A stretch of DNA of 64,000 nt from JAXLYE01 sp046351595 (GTDB lineage Bacteria; Myxococcota_A; Polyangia; Palsa-1104; JAEUJZ01). Below the pieces are notes generated by a model. That model worked only from the letters and a program-made list of their open reading frames with translations. It did no database searches and was not told the origin of the DNA. The position numbers and the translations under genes were made by a program. Location of the stretch: positions 806,001 through 870,000 of the forward strand of contig JAXLYE010000001.1 in the NCBI GenBank assembly GCA_046351595.1, given 5' to 3'. Positions 48,101 to 55,974 of this stretch are shown here, one piece after another; within the stretch, counting starts at the first letter, position 1; every line of letters begins with the position of its first letter.

Positions 48101-48347
48101 GCAGATCGTCTTCAAGCCGACCGCGACCGGCCCGCGCACCACGACGCTGACGATCAAGACCAAGGACGGCATCACCATCGGCACCATCAACCTCGACGGC
48201 ACGGGCACGCAGCCGCCGAAGATGCCGATGCCGATGGATCAGGGCTGCAGCTACAGCCAGCGGGCGCCGCTCGCCTCGCTGGGGTCGATGCTGGTCCTGC
48301 TCGCCTCCCTCGGTACGCTGATCGCGCGCCGTCGCCGCGCCCGCTAG
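45105..48347 (+). CDS. Choice-of-anchor-D/ASH-repeat surface protein with MYXO-CTERM-like tail
   Basis: 1080 residues from ATG with an ideal ribosome-binding site. A signal peptide (LLSAAALALCGLVGSAHA) and an N-terminal domain of about 240 residues (DAVLAWSDLSRGGFSLP; GGGLVLVNPYYAG) come first. About seven Ig-like ASH/HYDIN-type domains follow, each with the pattern LDFGEVPVGTTSTALTAEVV, FGGLPVGKTAPP or IDFGAIYIKATSMSK. The C-terminus is QGCSYSQRAP, a helix and RRRRAR, close to the MYXO-CTERM sorting signal. It is therefore likely processed and anchored at the outer surface. It may be an adhesin or a matrix protein (inference). Confidence 0.9.
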   Translation: MFILSAARRAGAVDPGSSGTNRRGARANPGTLRRPSALLSAAALALCGLVGSAHAAGPKICSLYASTDATVIADVKKKLEDTKLFDSVTNIDAGGSTPTDMMLAACDAVLAWSDLSRGGFSLPTDIGNAMARYIDKGGGLVLVNPYYAGNSFSNVYSTDFDKYVLISPGGMVFTSSSSLGTYDKAHPIMNGINKVVGNGSRCYQRSSAAGSLRAGAKTVAAWSDGNPLVVVGTPNGRMRVDLNLYNISTDVGFNGCYDPTSDAAKLMANALLFVANPVRAQPLDFGEVPVGTTSTALTAEVVNTGTSIVTLTSGDLTPTGVFTITSPSFPVTLKAGEKMTFDVTARPTTAGQYTATYVIQQATMGAPPVYVPLVVRGLGPKFDVQPGTFNFGGLPVGKTAPPMVVTVTNTGGGNLSIDSTPTLTDTTNFALDKVPGPLPMLLSAGASISFEVKFNPTGTDRRYTAEVRIPYSISGGSNIGRVSLTGSYGSPKISVPTSFVMSPVRVNQMGQSQAITVSNSGWADLSISNLSFTGTDAGDFAVLTAASGMAPVKVAPNGGTFDILVQCNPKMQGLRQATLNIDSDDPALAKATVAVQCKGTVANFEQTPDKLEFSPPSQQTGQCTAPKNVTLKNSGTDALKVLSLRFTGTNAASFKHTLGTGTKLVPPNNGTLVIPVQFCPVDIGAQSADLEIATDLTAGHTAKVPLTGTATGPKVVVTPGQIDFGAIYIKATSMSKKVTISNDGDQPLVFGKSTPPPAMGAFKVTGLPADGTTLKKGDAPIVLDVTASPAMAMVQTAEISIVVNDLVKMGVLRIPLSVTGVQADIQVSPMMMTFPVTIIGSTSAEQTLTVTNSGAAPLTGLTVTPSGTAANEYIVKPDNVPMEIPTGGKATFKVAFKPNGNGTRSAILAVNATGLAQPTQVKAEGTGKLLTITCSPDDKNLGPVAVGNMTTLKVTCRNSDPSVIEYVTGFSENLDDWTVDPATGMLPAASGGDEGVVSLQIVFKPTATGPRTTTLTIKTKDGITIGTINLDGTGTQPPKMPMPMDQGCSYSQRAPLASLGSMLVLLASLGTLIARRRRAR

Positions 48348-48364
48348 TCCGCCCGCTAGCTCGA

Positions 48365-48386
48365 CCGGGGAGCTGCGGCTCCCCGG
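48365..48386. terminator. Perfect 9-bp hairpin, bidirectional terminator
   Basis: CCGGGGAGC-TGCG-GCTCCCCGG just after the anchor-protein stop, followed by a C/T-rich tract. It lies between convergent genes. Confidence 0.65.
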
Positions 48387-48430
48387 CCCCCTGCCTCTCC
48401 CCTCTCTTCCCCCAACAACTTCAGCCGTGA

Positions 48431-48453
48431 CGCCGCGGGCAGCCCCCGCGGCG
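48431..48453. terminator. Second 9-bp hairpin in the same gap
   Basis: CGCCGCGGG-CAGCC-CCCGCGGCG, a perfect 9-bp stem 40 bp before the end of the minus-strand gene. It probably serves the opposite direction. Confidence 0.55.
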
Positions 48454-48493
48454 GCTCCGTGCGCTCACGCCACGGCGCGCGCCGGCCGGCGGC

Positions 48494-49156
48494 TTAAAAC
48501 AGCCGCACCGTCAGGCCGATGAGCAGCGAGATCGCGTCCGCGCGCGGCAAGAAGTCGTAGCCGAGCGCGAAGGTCACGGCCGCCGGGCCCATCCACAGGT
48601 CGGCGCCGATGCGCGGCGCGATGAGCGGCGCCAGCACGAACCGCTCGGCGCACGCCGCCCCATCGAGCGCGCCGTCCTGACCGACCACACCACCACGCAG
48701 CGCGATCCACGGCGACCACCACGAGCCGTCGCGGCTGTTGTTCAGATCCAGCCGCAGCCCGAGGATCGCCCCCAGCGCGTTCGGCCGCGGCGACTGCGCC
48801 CCCGGGCAGCTCGACACCGAGAACGGCGCCAGGTAACCGACCCCGCCGAGCAGCAGCGACAGCGGCGGCGCCACCCGCACCGCGAGCTCCAGGTCCGTCG
48901 GCACGTAGGCGACGATCGGGCGCTCGCCGCTCGCCGACAGCGGCCGCGAAAGGCCGGCGCCCCCGACCAGCTGCAGGCGCGCGTTCCAGCGATACGCCGG
49001 TCGCCGCGGCGGCCGCGCCTGGGCCTCGTTCGCGAGCAGCCCAGGCAGGAGCAGCCCGGGAAGCAGCAGACCGGCCACGAGCAGCCCAGGCACCCGCCGC
49101 ACCCGCGCGCGCGAGCCGGCCTTCCGTGCAGGCGTGGCGCGCGCTTCGGACCGCAT
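48494..49156 (-). CDS. Outer-membrane beta-barrel-like protein
   Basis: 220 residues from ATG 49156. A signal peptide with a Leu/Pro repeat (VAGLLLPGLLLPGLLANEAQA) is followed by alternating amphipathic strands. Segments such as YRWNARLQLVGGAGLSRPL, LELAVRVAPPLSLLLGGVGY and AAVTFALGYDFLPRADAISL are seen, and the protein ends with aromatic Phe (LTVRLF), a hallmark of barrel insertion. Family not recognised. It is divergent from the MBL lipoprotein gene. Confidence 0.7.
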   Translation of the reverse strand: MRSEARATPARKAGSRARVRRVPGLLVAGLLLPGLLLPGLLANEAQARPPRRPAYRWNARLQLVGGAGLSRPLSASGERPIVAYVPTDLELAVRVAPPLSLLLGGVGYLAPFSVSSCPGAQSPRPNALGAILGLRLDLNNSRDGSWWSPWIALRGGVVGQDGALDGAACAERFVLAPLIAPRIGADLWMGPAAVTFALGYDFLPRADAISLLIGLTVRLF

Positions 49157-49249
49157 GCGGCGCAGCCTTCCAGGGCACCACGGAAAAAGCAACCGTCGAC
49201 CGCTGCGCACGTGTGAGCGAAAGCAAAGACCGCCGTGGGCCGCGCGGCG

Positions 49250-49255
49250 TATGCT
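49250..49255 (+). promoter_or_regulatory. TATGCT box 6 nt before the MBL lipoprotein ATG
   Basis: TATGCT-N6-ATG with no Shine-Dalgarno, predicting a leaderless transcript. Confidence 0.5.
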
Positions 49256-49261
49256 CCGGGC

Positions 49262-50392
49262 ATGCGGCGCGTGCGGAGGATCTCAAGCCGGCTCGCGCTC
49301 GAGCCGGCGCGCTCTACTCGTCGACGGAGCTTTGAGGGCCTCGTGGGTCTGGCGCTGGCCACTGCGCTCGGCGCCACGCTCGCCACCGCGCTCGGCGGCT
49401 GCACCGGCGGGCCGACCACCGGCCTCGATCCGCGCGACACGGGCTCGGACGCCGGCCAGCCCGGCGATGGCGGGACGTCCCAGGACCTGGCGCTGCCGCC
49501 GGGACCCGCACGCTGGGTCGACAGCGAGGCCGAGCTCGATCCGCAGCGGCCGTGGCTGCGGCTGCACATGGTCGACGTCGGCCAGGGCGACGGCTTCGTG
49601 CTCAAGCTGCCCGACGGCGCGGTGCTGGCCCTCGACGGCGGGCCGACGATCAGCGGCGACTACGAGCAGTTCCTTTTGCGCAAGCAGATCGAGCGGGTGG
49701 ACTACGTGCTGCTCTCGCACGCGCACGCCGATCACTACCTCGGCCTGGGCGCGGCGCTGCGCCGCCTGCCCGACGACTGCAATGCCCGCGTCTACGACCC
49801 TGGGTTCGATCGAACGAATGATCCCAACGCCACCGGCTACAGCTACTTCCGCACCACCTCGGGCTGCCGCTACCGCACGCTGGCGCTGAACCAGAGCGTG
49901 GTCTTCGATCGCTACGCCGCCGTCGAGGTGCTGGGCGCCACCGCGGTGCCCTACCCGATGCAGAACAGCACCGGCATCAACAACACGTCGCTGCTCTTGC
50001 GCGTAAGCTACGGCAACTTCCGGCTGCTGCTCACCGGCGACTCGCAGACCGAGGCCGAGCAGGCGGCGGTCGCGGCCTTCCCGCGGGGCCTCGCGGCCAC
50101 CGTGCTCAAGGTCGGCCACCACGGCAGCTGCAACGCCTCTGGCGACACGTTCCTCGCGCGGGTGCAGCCCGATCTCCTGCTGCTGAGCATGGGCAACGCC
50201 AACGACTTCGGGCACCCGCACTGCCAGACCATGGGCAAGCTGAAGGACCGCGGGCTGCGCTGGCTGCGCACCGACATCAACGGCGACGTCGAGGTTGTCA
50301 GCGACGGCGCCCGCTACACGGCGCGGGCCGCGAAAGGGTCCATGAGCGACCCGAGCTGCCCGCGCGCCTGCGCGTCGCCGACAAACTTCTGA
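49262..50392 (+). CDS. ComEC-C-like metallo-beta-lactamase lipoprotein
   Basis: 376 residues. A signal region with lipobox LGGC (ATALGGCTGG), then an acidic linker and an MBL domain beginning LHMVDVGQGDGFVLKLPDG. Metal ligands: LLSHAHADHYLGLG, LLTGDSQTEAE and VGHHGSCNASGDTFL. The fold and the GDG and HHGS motifs match the C-terminal nuclease-like domain of ComEC, but the DNA channel part is absent. It may be a surface or periplasmic nuclease/phosphodiesterase. The ATG at 49262 is set by the TATGCT box. Confidence 0.87.
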   Translation: MRRVRRISSRLALEPARSTRRRSFEGLVGLALATALGATLATALGGCTGGPTTGLDPRDTGSDAGQPGDGGTSQDLALPPGPARWVDSEAELDPQRPWLRLHMVDVGQGDGFVLKLPDGAVLALDGGPTISGDYEQFLLRKQIERVDYVLLSHAHADHYLGLGAALRRLPDDCNARVYDPGFDRTNDPNATGYSYFRTTSGCRYRTLALNQSVVFDRYAAVEVLGATAVPYPMQNSTGINNTSLLLRVSYGNFRLLLTGDSQTEAEQAAVAAFPRGLAATVLKVGHHGSCNASGDTFLARVQPDLLLLSMGNANDFGHPHCQTMGKLKDRGLRWLRTDINGDVEVVSDGARYTARAAKGSMSDPSCPRACASPTNF

Positions 50393-50527
50393 CCGCAGGC
50401 ACCGGGCTCGGGCCCCAGGGGACCTCGCACCGTCTCCGAGGCTGAGCGGAGGCCCGCAGCGGCGCTGCCTCGCGACGGCCGAGGCGGAGAGCGCCCAGGC
50501 GGCGCCGAGCCCTGTGATCCCAGCGAG

Positions 50528-51011
50528 TTGCCCCTCAAAGGCTTCGGTTTGCCTTTGAAAGGCTTCGGTTTGCCTCTCGATTGATTCGCGCTGCCTTTGA
50601 AAGGCTCCGGTTTGTTTCTCGATTGATTCGCGCTGCCTTTGAAAGGCTTCGCGCTGCCTCTGAAAGGCTTCGGTTTGCCTCTGAAAGGCTTCGGTTTGCC
50701 TCTGAAAGGCTTCGGTTTGCCTTTGAAAGGCTCCGTGAACAAAGACAAAGGCTCCGGCTTGCCTTCTCCATTGAGCCGACGTGCCTTGAAAAGGCTTCGC
50801 CTTGGCTCCTAATTGCAAACGCTTGCCTTCCAGTTGAATCGCGCTGGGTCTTGGTTGATCCGCGTTGGGTCTTGGTTGATCCGCGCTAGGTTGGAGCAGA
50901 TCTGCGTTGGGTCTTGGCTGATCCGCGCTGGGCCTCGGCTGATCCGCGTTGGGCCTCGGTGGATCCGCGTCAGGTCTGGGTAGATCCGCGTCAGGTCTCG
51001 ACGGGAGCGCG
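50528..51011. repeat. 21-bp tandem repeat array, 23 units
   Basis: Twenty-three contiguous units of 21 bp (one unit, at 50780, has 22). Two related families are seen. Units 1-13 follow TTGCCTYTGAAAGGCTTCGG, with an internal GCCTTT-G-AAAGGC dyad. Units 14-23 follow YTGGGTCTTGGTTGATCCGC. Units 3, 5 and 15 join the left half of one family to the right half of the other, showing common descent. GC content is visibly lower than in the flanks. It fills most of the 663-bp gap between two convergent genes. Because 21 is divisible by three, all frames read as heptad repeats on both strands, which I take as a by-product. Confidence 0.95.
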
Positions 51012-51055
51012 GAGCCATCCGGCTCCGGGACGATCCAGAGACGGAGAAGGAGGGA

Positions 51056-52351
51056 TCAGGGCTTGATGACTTCGAGCCCGCGCATGTACGGCCGCAGCAC
51101 CGGGGGGACGGTGACGGTGCCGTCGGCGTTCTGGTAGGTCTCGAGGATGGCGATGACGGTGCGCGGCAGCGCCAGGCCCGAGCCGTTGAGGGTGTGGACG
51201 TGGCGCGGCTTGCCCTTGTCCTTGCCGGTGGCGCCGGCGCGGTAGCGGATCTGCGCGCGCCGCGCCTGGAAGTCACCGAAGTTCGAGCAGCTGGAAACCT
51301 CGAGCCACTCGTTGACGCCGGGCGAGAAGACCTCGAGATCGAACTTCTCGCAGGCGGAGAAGGACAGGTCGCCCGTGCACATCTGCACCACGCGGTAGGG
51401 CAGCTCCAGGCGCTTCAGGATCTCCTCGGCGTCGGCGAGCAGGCCGCGCAGCGCGGCCGAGCTGTCCTCGGGGCGGACGAACTGCACCATCTCGACCTTG
51501 TCGAACTGGTGGCCGCGCTTCATGCCGCGGGTGTCACGCCCGGCCGCCAGCTTCTCGCGACGGAAGCAGGCGCTGAAGGCGACGTGCCGGATCGGCAGCT
51601 TCTCGTCCTCGAGGATCTCCTCGCGGTACAGGTTGGTGACCGGGACCTCGGCGGTGGGGATGAAGTAGAAGTCCTCTTCGGCGTCGCGGTACAGGTTGTC
51701 GCCGAACTTGGGCAGGTTGCCGGTGCCGTAAAGGCACTGCTCCTTGACCATGAACGGCGGGTAGATCTCGGTGTAGCCCTGCTCGAGGTGCACCTCGAGC
51801 ATCCAGTTGATGAGGGCGCGCTGCAGCGCGGCGCCGGCGCCCTTGAGCACGTAGAAGCGCGAGCCCGAGATCTTCACGCCGCGCTCGAAGTCGAGGATGC
51901 CGAGGCGCTCGCCGATCTCCCAGTGCGGGCGCAGCGGGCTGAAGCCGTAGCTGCGCGGCGTGCCCTCGGTGCGCACGACGATGTTCTCGGCGTCGCTCTT
52001 GCCGACCGGCACATCGGCCGCGGGCAGGTTCGGCAGCTGCAAGAGCAGCTTGTCCAGGCTGGCCTCGACCTCGGCGAGCTTCTCGTCCAGGCCCGCGATC
52101 TCCTGCTTCACCGACTCCATCTCTTTGATGGCGGCGGCGCGCTTTTCGGGATCCTTCTCGCGGCCGATCTGCTGCGAGGCGGTGTTGCGCTTGCTCTTGA
52201 GCTCATCGGCGGTGCCGGCGAGCTGGCGGCGGCGGCCGTCGAGCTCCAGCGCCTGCTCGGCGAGAGCCGCGGCGGCGTCGTCGAACAGCCGCTGGCGGTA
52301 GGTGGCAAGGATCTCTTCGGGGCGTTCACGCAGCACTTTCACGTCGAGCAT
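51056..52351 (-). CDS. serS: Seryl-tRNA synthetase
   Basis: 431 residues, full length. The N-terminal antiparallel coiled coil that grips the tRNASer long arm is present (LAGTADELKSKRNTASQQIG; EIAGLDEKLAEVEASLDKLL). Class II motifs follow: GAGAALQRALINWMLE, FRREKLAAGRDTRGMKRGHQF and EVSSCSNFGDFQARRAQIR near the end. It charges tRNASer in the cytoplasm. Monocistronic; it converges on the MBL lipoprotein gene across the 21-bp array. Confidence 0.98.
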   Translation of the reverse strand: MLDVKVLRERPEEILATYRQRLFDDAAAALAEQALELDGRRRQLAGTADELKSKRNTASQQIGREKDPEKRAAAIKEMESVKQEIAGLDEKLAEVEASLDKLLLQLPNLPAADVPVGKSDAENIVVRTEGTPRSYGFSPLRPHWEIGERLGILDFERGVKISGSRFYVLKGAGAALQRALINWMLEVHLEQGYTEIYPPFMVKEQCLYGTGNLPKFGDNLYRDAEEDFYFIPTAEVPVTNLYREEILEDEKLPIRHVAFSACFRREKLAAGRDTRGMKRGHQFDKVEMVQFVRPEDSSAALRGLLADAEEILKRLELPYRVVQMCTGDLSFSACEKFDLEVFSPGVNEWLEVSSCSNFGDFQARRAQIRYRAGATGKDKGKPRHVHTLNGSGLALPRTVIAILETYQNADGTVTVPPVLRPYMRGLEVIKP

Positions 52352-52452
52352 GGGCAGGCATTCTTTCGTCGGGGACCGGCGATGTCAATAGAACGGCCGG
52401 GCGCCAGATGCAGGGCGGGCTGCGCGGGCTGCGCGGCCGGTTCGGGTTGCGC

Positions 52453-52458
52453 TACCGT
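52453..52458 (+). promoter_or_regulatory. TACCGT box 6 nt before the acyl-CoA synthetase ATG
   Basis: TACCGT-N6-ATG with no Shine-Dalgarno; fits the leaderless pattern seen elsewhere in the window. Confidence 0.4.
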
Positions 52459-52464
52459 GCGGCC

Positions 52465-54144
52465 ATGACCCAGACGACGAAGGCGATGCCGGCCGTGACC
52501 TCGCGGCTCTCGTACACGCATGGCACCAGCGCGACGCCGCTGCTCGGCGAGACGATCGGCGAGAACCTGCGCCGCACCGTGCAGCGCTTCCCGGAGCGGG
52601 AGGCGCTGGTGGTGCGCTCGCAGGGCTTCCGCGCGACGTACTCCGAGCTGTGGGAGCTGACGACGCGCGCGGCGCTCGGCCTGTTGGCGCTCGGCGTCGG
52701 CGTGAAGAAGGGCGACCGGGTCGGGCTGTTCTCGCCGAACCGCTGGGAGTGGGTGGTGGTGCAGTACGCGGCGGCACGCATCGGCGCCATCCTCACGAAC
52801 CTCAACCCCGCGTACAAGCTGGCGGAGCTGCGCTACGCGCTGTCGCAGTCCGGGGTCAGCGTGCTCTTGCACGCGGCGTCGTTCCGGCAGTCGGACTACA
52901 TCGGCCTGGTCGGCGCGGTGCGGCGCGAGCTGCCGCTGTTGCGCGAGACGGTGGTGCTCGACACCGGCTTCGCGGCGCTGCTCGAGCGCGGCCGGCACAT
53001 CGACCCGGGCGAGCTCGTGGCGCGCGAGGCCAGCCTGCAGTTCGACGACCCCATCAACATCCAGTACACCTCGGGCACCACCGGCTTCCCCAAGGGCGCG
53101 ACGCTGTCCCACCACAACGTCCTCAACAACGGCTTCTTCGTCGGCGAGGCGTGCGGCTACACGGAGCGCGATCGCGTCTGCATCCCGGTGCCGTTCTACC
53201 ACTGCTTCGGCATGGTCATGGGCAACCTCGGCTGCACCACGCACGGCGCCTGCATGGTCATCCCGGCCGAGGCGTTCGATCCGCTGGCCGTGCTCGAGAC
53301 CGTGGCCGCCGAGCGCTGCACGTCGCTGTACGGGGTGCCGACGATGTTCATCGCCGAGCTCGCGCACCCGCGCTTTGGCGAGTTCGATCTGTCGTCGCTG
53401 CGCACCGGCATCATGGCCGGCAGCCCGTGCCCGATCGAGGTGATGAAGGCGGTGCAGTCGCGCATGGGCATGCGCCAGGTGACGATCTGCTACGGCATGA
53501 CCGAGACCTCGCCGGTCTCGACGCAGAGCGGCCTTACCGATCCGCTCGACAAGCGCGTCGCGACGGTCGGCCGCGTCCACCCGCACGTCGAGATCAAGAT
53601 CGTCGATCCGGAGACGCAAAAGGTGCTGCCGCGCGGCACGCCCGGCGAGCTGTGCACGCGCGGCTACAGCGTCATGCTCGGCTACTGGGACGACGAGGCG
53701 GCGACGGCGCGCGCCATCGACGCGGCGGGCTGGATGCACACCGGCGACCTGGCGACGCTCGACGACGAGGGCTACGTCAACATCGTCGGCCGCATCAAGG
53801 ACATGATCATCCGCGGCGGCGAGAACGTATACCCGCGCGAGATCGAGGAGTTCTTGCACACCCACCCCGACGTCGCCGAGGCGCAGGTCATCGGCGTGCC
53901 GAGCGAGCGATACGGGGAGGAGGTCATGGCCTGGGTGCGGCCGCGGCCGGGCGCGGTCCTTTACGGCGACCGGCTGGAGGCGTTCTGCCGCGGCCAGATC
54001 GCGACGTATAAAATTCCCAGGTACTGGAAGATCACCGACGAGTTCCCGCTGACGGTGACGGGCAAGGTGCAGAAGTTCCGCATGCGCGAGCTGGCGATCG
54101 AAGAGCTCGGGCTCGTGGCCGCGGCCAAGGTGCGCACCGCCTGA
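52465..54144 (+). CDS. Fatty-acid/medium-chain acyl-CoA synthetase (AMP-binding)
   Basis: 559 residues. The ATP loop is YTSGTTGFPKGA, then YGMTETSPVS, GYWDDE, TGDLATLDDEGYVNIVGR and IKDMIIRGGENVYPREIEEF. The C-terminal catalytic lysine is in TVTGKVQKFRMRE. It activates a carboxylic acid through an acyl-adenylate to the CoA thioester. The overall layout (FSPNRWEWVVVQYAAARIG) resembles the medium/long-chain group. Unusual: the conserved YKIPRYW loop uses the rare codons TAT-AAA-ATT. Followed 26 bp later by a hydrolase, probably in the same transcript. Confidence 0.93.
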   Translation: MTQTTKAMPAVTSRLSYTHGTSATPLLGETIGENLRRTVQRFPEREALVVRSQGFRATYSELWELTTRAALGLLALGVGVKKGDRVGLFSPNRWEWVVVQYAAARIGAILTNLNPAYKLAELRYALSQSGVSVLLHAASFRQSDYIGLVGAVRRELPLLRETVVLDTGFAALLERGRHIDPGELVAREASLQFDDPINIQYTSGTTGFPKGATLSHHNVLNNGFFVGEACGYTERDRVCIPVPFYHCFGMVMGNLGCTTHGACMVIPAEAFDPLAVLETVAAERCTSLYGVPTMFIAELAHPRFGEFDLSSLRTGIMAGSPCPIEVMKAVQSRMGMRQVTICYGMTETSPVSTQSGLTDPLDKRVATVGRVHPHVEIKIVDPETQKVLPRGTPGELCTRGYSVMLGYWDDEAATARAIDAAGWMHTGDLATLDDEGYVNIVGRIKDMIIRGGENVYPREIEEFLHTHPDVAEAQVIGVPSERYGEEVMAWVRPRPGAVLYGDRLEAFCRGQIATYKIPRYWKITDEFPLTVTGKVQKFRMRELAIEELGLVAAAKVRTA

Positions 54145-54170
54145 GCGCGGGCCCGGCGGGCGAGAGCGTG

Positions 54171-55004
54171 ATGCAGACGATCGAGATCGACGGGACGCGC
54201 CTGGAGTACGAGCTCTACGTCCCAGGGCCACAACCGCAGCCCGCCGCGTCGATGCCGGCGGCGCCGACGCTGGTGTGGCTGCACGAAGGGCTGGGCAGCG
54301 TGGCGCTGTGGCGCGAGCTGCCGCAGCGGGTCAGCGAGCGGACCGGCCTGTCGTCGCTGGTCTACAGCCGCGCGGGCTACGGCGGCTCCGATCCGGTGGC
54401 GCTGCCGCGGCCGCTCACGTACATGCACGACGAGGGGCTGCGGGTGCTGCCGGCGCTCTTGCGCGGGCTGGGCCTGAAGGACGTGGTGCTCATCGGGCAC
54501 AGCGACGGCGGCTCGATCGCCCTTTTGTATGCCGGCGGCGTGCCCGAGGCGGCGCGCAGCGTGCGCGGGCTGGTGCTGCTGGCGCCGCACGTGTTCTGCG
54601 AGGACCTCTCGGTCCGCAGCATCGCGGCGGCGGCAAAGAGCTATGTCGCCAGCAAGGGCCAGCTGCGGCAGCGCCTCGCCCGCTACCACAAGGACGTCGA
54701 CGGCGCGTTCTGGGGCTGGAACCGGGCCTGGCTCGATCCCGGCTTCCGCGCCTGGAACATCGAGGCGTTCTTGCCGGCGATCACGGCGCCGGTGCTGCTG
54801 ATCCAGGGCCGCGACGATGTCTACGGCACGCTGGCGCAGCTCGACGCCATCGAGCGCGGCGTGCGCGGCCCGGTGGCGCGGCGGGTGCTCGCGGGCTGCG
54901 GCCACAGCCCGCACCGCGAAGCGCCGGAGCCGACGTTGGCCCTGCTCGTCGACTTCGTCGCGTCCGTCGCCGGCCCCGCCGCCGGCGCTTTCGATGAAGA
55001 ATGA
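54171..55004 (+). CDS. Alpha/beta-fold hydrolase
   Basis: 277 residues. The oxyanion strand LVWLHEGLGSVALWRELP and nucleophile elbow IGHSDGGSIALLYAG (Ser) are present, with acid in LLIQGRDDVYGT and His in GCGHSPHREAP. The HEGLGS motif is typical of a subgroup of small esterases/hydrolases with no signal peptide. Substrate unknown; cotranscription with the acyl-CoA synthetase suggests an acyl or aromatic ester. ATG 54171 is chosen over the overlapping GTG at 54168. Confidence 0.88.
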   Translation: MQTIEIDGTRLEYELYVPGPQPQPAASMPAAPTLVWLHEGLGSVALWRELPQRVSERTGLSSLVYSRAGYGGSDPVALPRPLTYMHDEGLRVLPALLRGLGLKDVVLIGHSDGGSIALLYAGGVPEAARSVRGLVLLAPHVFCEDLSVRSIAAAAKSYVASKGQLRQRLARYHKDVDGAFWGWNRAWLDPGFRAWNIEAFLPAITAPVLLIQGRDDVYGTLAQLDAIERGVRGPVARRVLAGCGHSPHREAPEPTLALLVDFVASVAGPAAGAFDEE

Positions 55005-55075
55005 GGGAGACGAACGGCGCGCGCTGGCGCCGCGATAGCTCAGCCGAAGCTGCGTGTGGATCCGCCGCGGCTTCG

Positions 55076-55084
55076 TGATACGCT
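55076..55084 (+). promoter_or_regulatory. TGATACGCT extended -10 box
   Basis: Extended -10 in the 175-bp gap before the unknown gene at 55180; the leader would be about 90 nt. No -35 match. Confidence 0.35.
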
Positions 55085-55179
55085 GGGTTGCGTCCGCAGC
55101 CTCGGTACGGCCCGTCGCTGGGCCCGGGGCGCGGGCCGCGCATCGCACGTCGTTGGCAAAAGGGAATGGAGAGCAGAGC

Positions 55180-55881
55180 ATGAGCCGGTCCCACCGCCCC
55201 GATCACGAGATCCCCCCCGAGCTGCAGCCGCCGCCGACGCCGGCGCACGAGGCGGCGGACCTGTTCGGCATCGTCCCTGGTCAGCTCGTCGAGCTGCGCG
55301 ACGGACAGCAGGTGGTGGTGCTGAGCCTGGTGAGCGCGGGCATCGACGCAGAGGCGCACGCGACGGTGACCGCGGTGCGCGTGCGCTGGCCGCGCTCGGG
55401 GCCGCTGCCGCTCGGCGTGTCGCTGACGCTCTTGTCGACGGACGATCTGGCGCAGGGGCCGCTGCAGGTGCTCGGCGCCTGGTTCCACGAGAAGTCGGTG
55501 CCCGGGCCCGAGCGCGTGGTCCTGGAGGCCATCCACCGCGGCCTGATCACCAAGGCCAGCTGCGGCGTGCCCTGGCCGCTGTCGCCGACGTGGCAGCTGT
55601 CGCAGCAGGCCGCGGCGCAGATCGAGCGCTACCTGTTCGAGGTGGCGCGCAGCACCGGCTGCGCCTTCCCCTTCCACGACATCACGGCCGCGATGTGCCG
55701 CATGCACCTGCGCCAGAGCGCCGAGCAGCCCTCGCTGATCGACATCGTCACCGGCGAGGCGCCCGGCCGCCGCAGCGCCACCGACGAGGAGATGCTGTCG
55801 CTGTGGGCCCGCGAGCTGCACCGCCGGGTGCACGCCTCGGACTTCAGCGTCCTGGGGCTGCCGGTGCAGCCGCCGCAGTAG
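55180..55881 (+). CDS. Protein of unknown function
   Basis: 233 residues from ATG with GGAGAG upstream. After a Pro-rich start (IPPELQPPPTPAHEAADLFG) the first half is beta-rich (QLVELRDGQQVVVLSLVSAG), and the second is helical with two Cys (TGCAFPFHDITAAMCRMHLR). No signal peptide or membrane helix. Not recognised. It is separated from the next unknown gene by 93 bp that contain a TAAAAT box. Confidence 0.7.
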   Translation: MSRSHRPDHEIPPELQPPPTPAHEAADLFGIVPGQLVELRDGQQVVVLSLVSAGIDAEAHATVTAVRVRWPRSGPLPLGVSLTLLSTDDLAQGPLQVLGAWFHEKSVPGPERVVLEAIHRGLITKASCGVPWPLSPTWQLSQQAAAQIERYLFEVARSTGCAFPFHDITAAMCRMHLRQSAEQPSLIDIVTGEAPGRRSATDEEMLSLWARELHRRVHASDFSVLGLPVQPPQ

Positions 55882-55941
55882 GCGCGTTCCCTTCCGCCGC
55901 GCGGGGCCGAGCAAGGCGCCCTACCCCGCGGAGCTCTAAGC

Positions 55942-55947
55942 TAAAAT
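55942..55947 (+). promoter_or_regulatory. TAAAAT -10 box
   Basis: TAAAAT with a GGAGGGGG ribosome-binding site 13 nt further on and ATG at 55975; leader about 20 nt. Confidence 0.45.
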
Positions 55948-55974
55948 AGGCAACAGCTCCGGAGGGGGGCCCAC

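Noticed and set aside
50535..50889. Heptad-repeat proteins readable from the 21-bp array on both strands
   Set aside because: A 21-bp repeat gives 7-residue repeats in every frame automatically; several frames are open, none has a convincing ribosome-binding site, and the codon usage differs from real genes.
50528..51011. CRISPR array
   Set aside because: Units are contiguous without unique spacers, and no cas genes are present.
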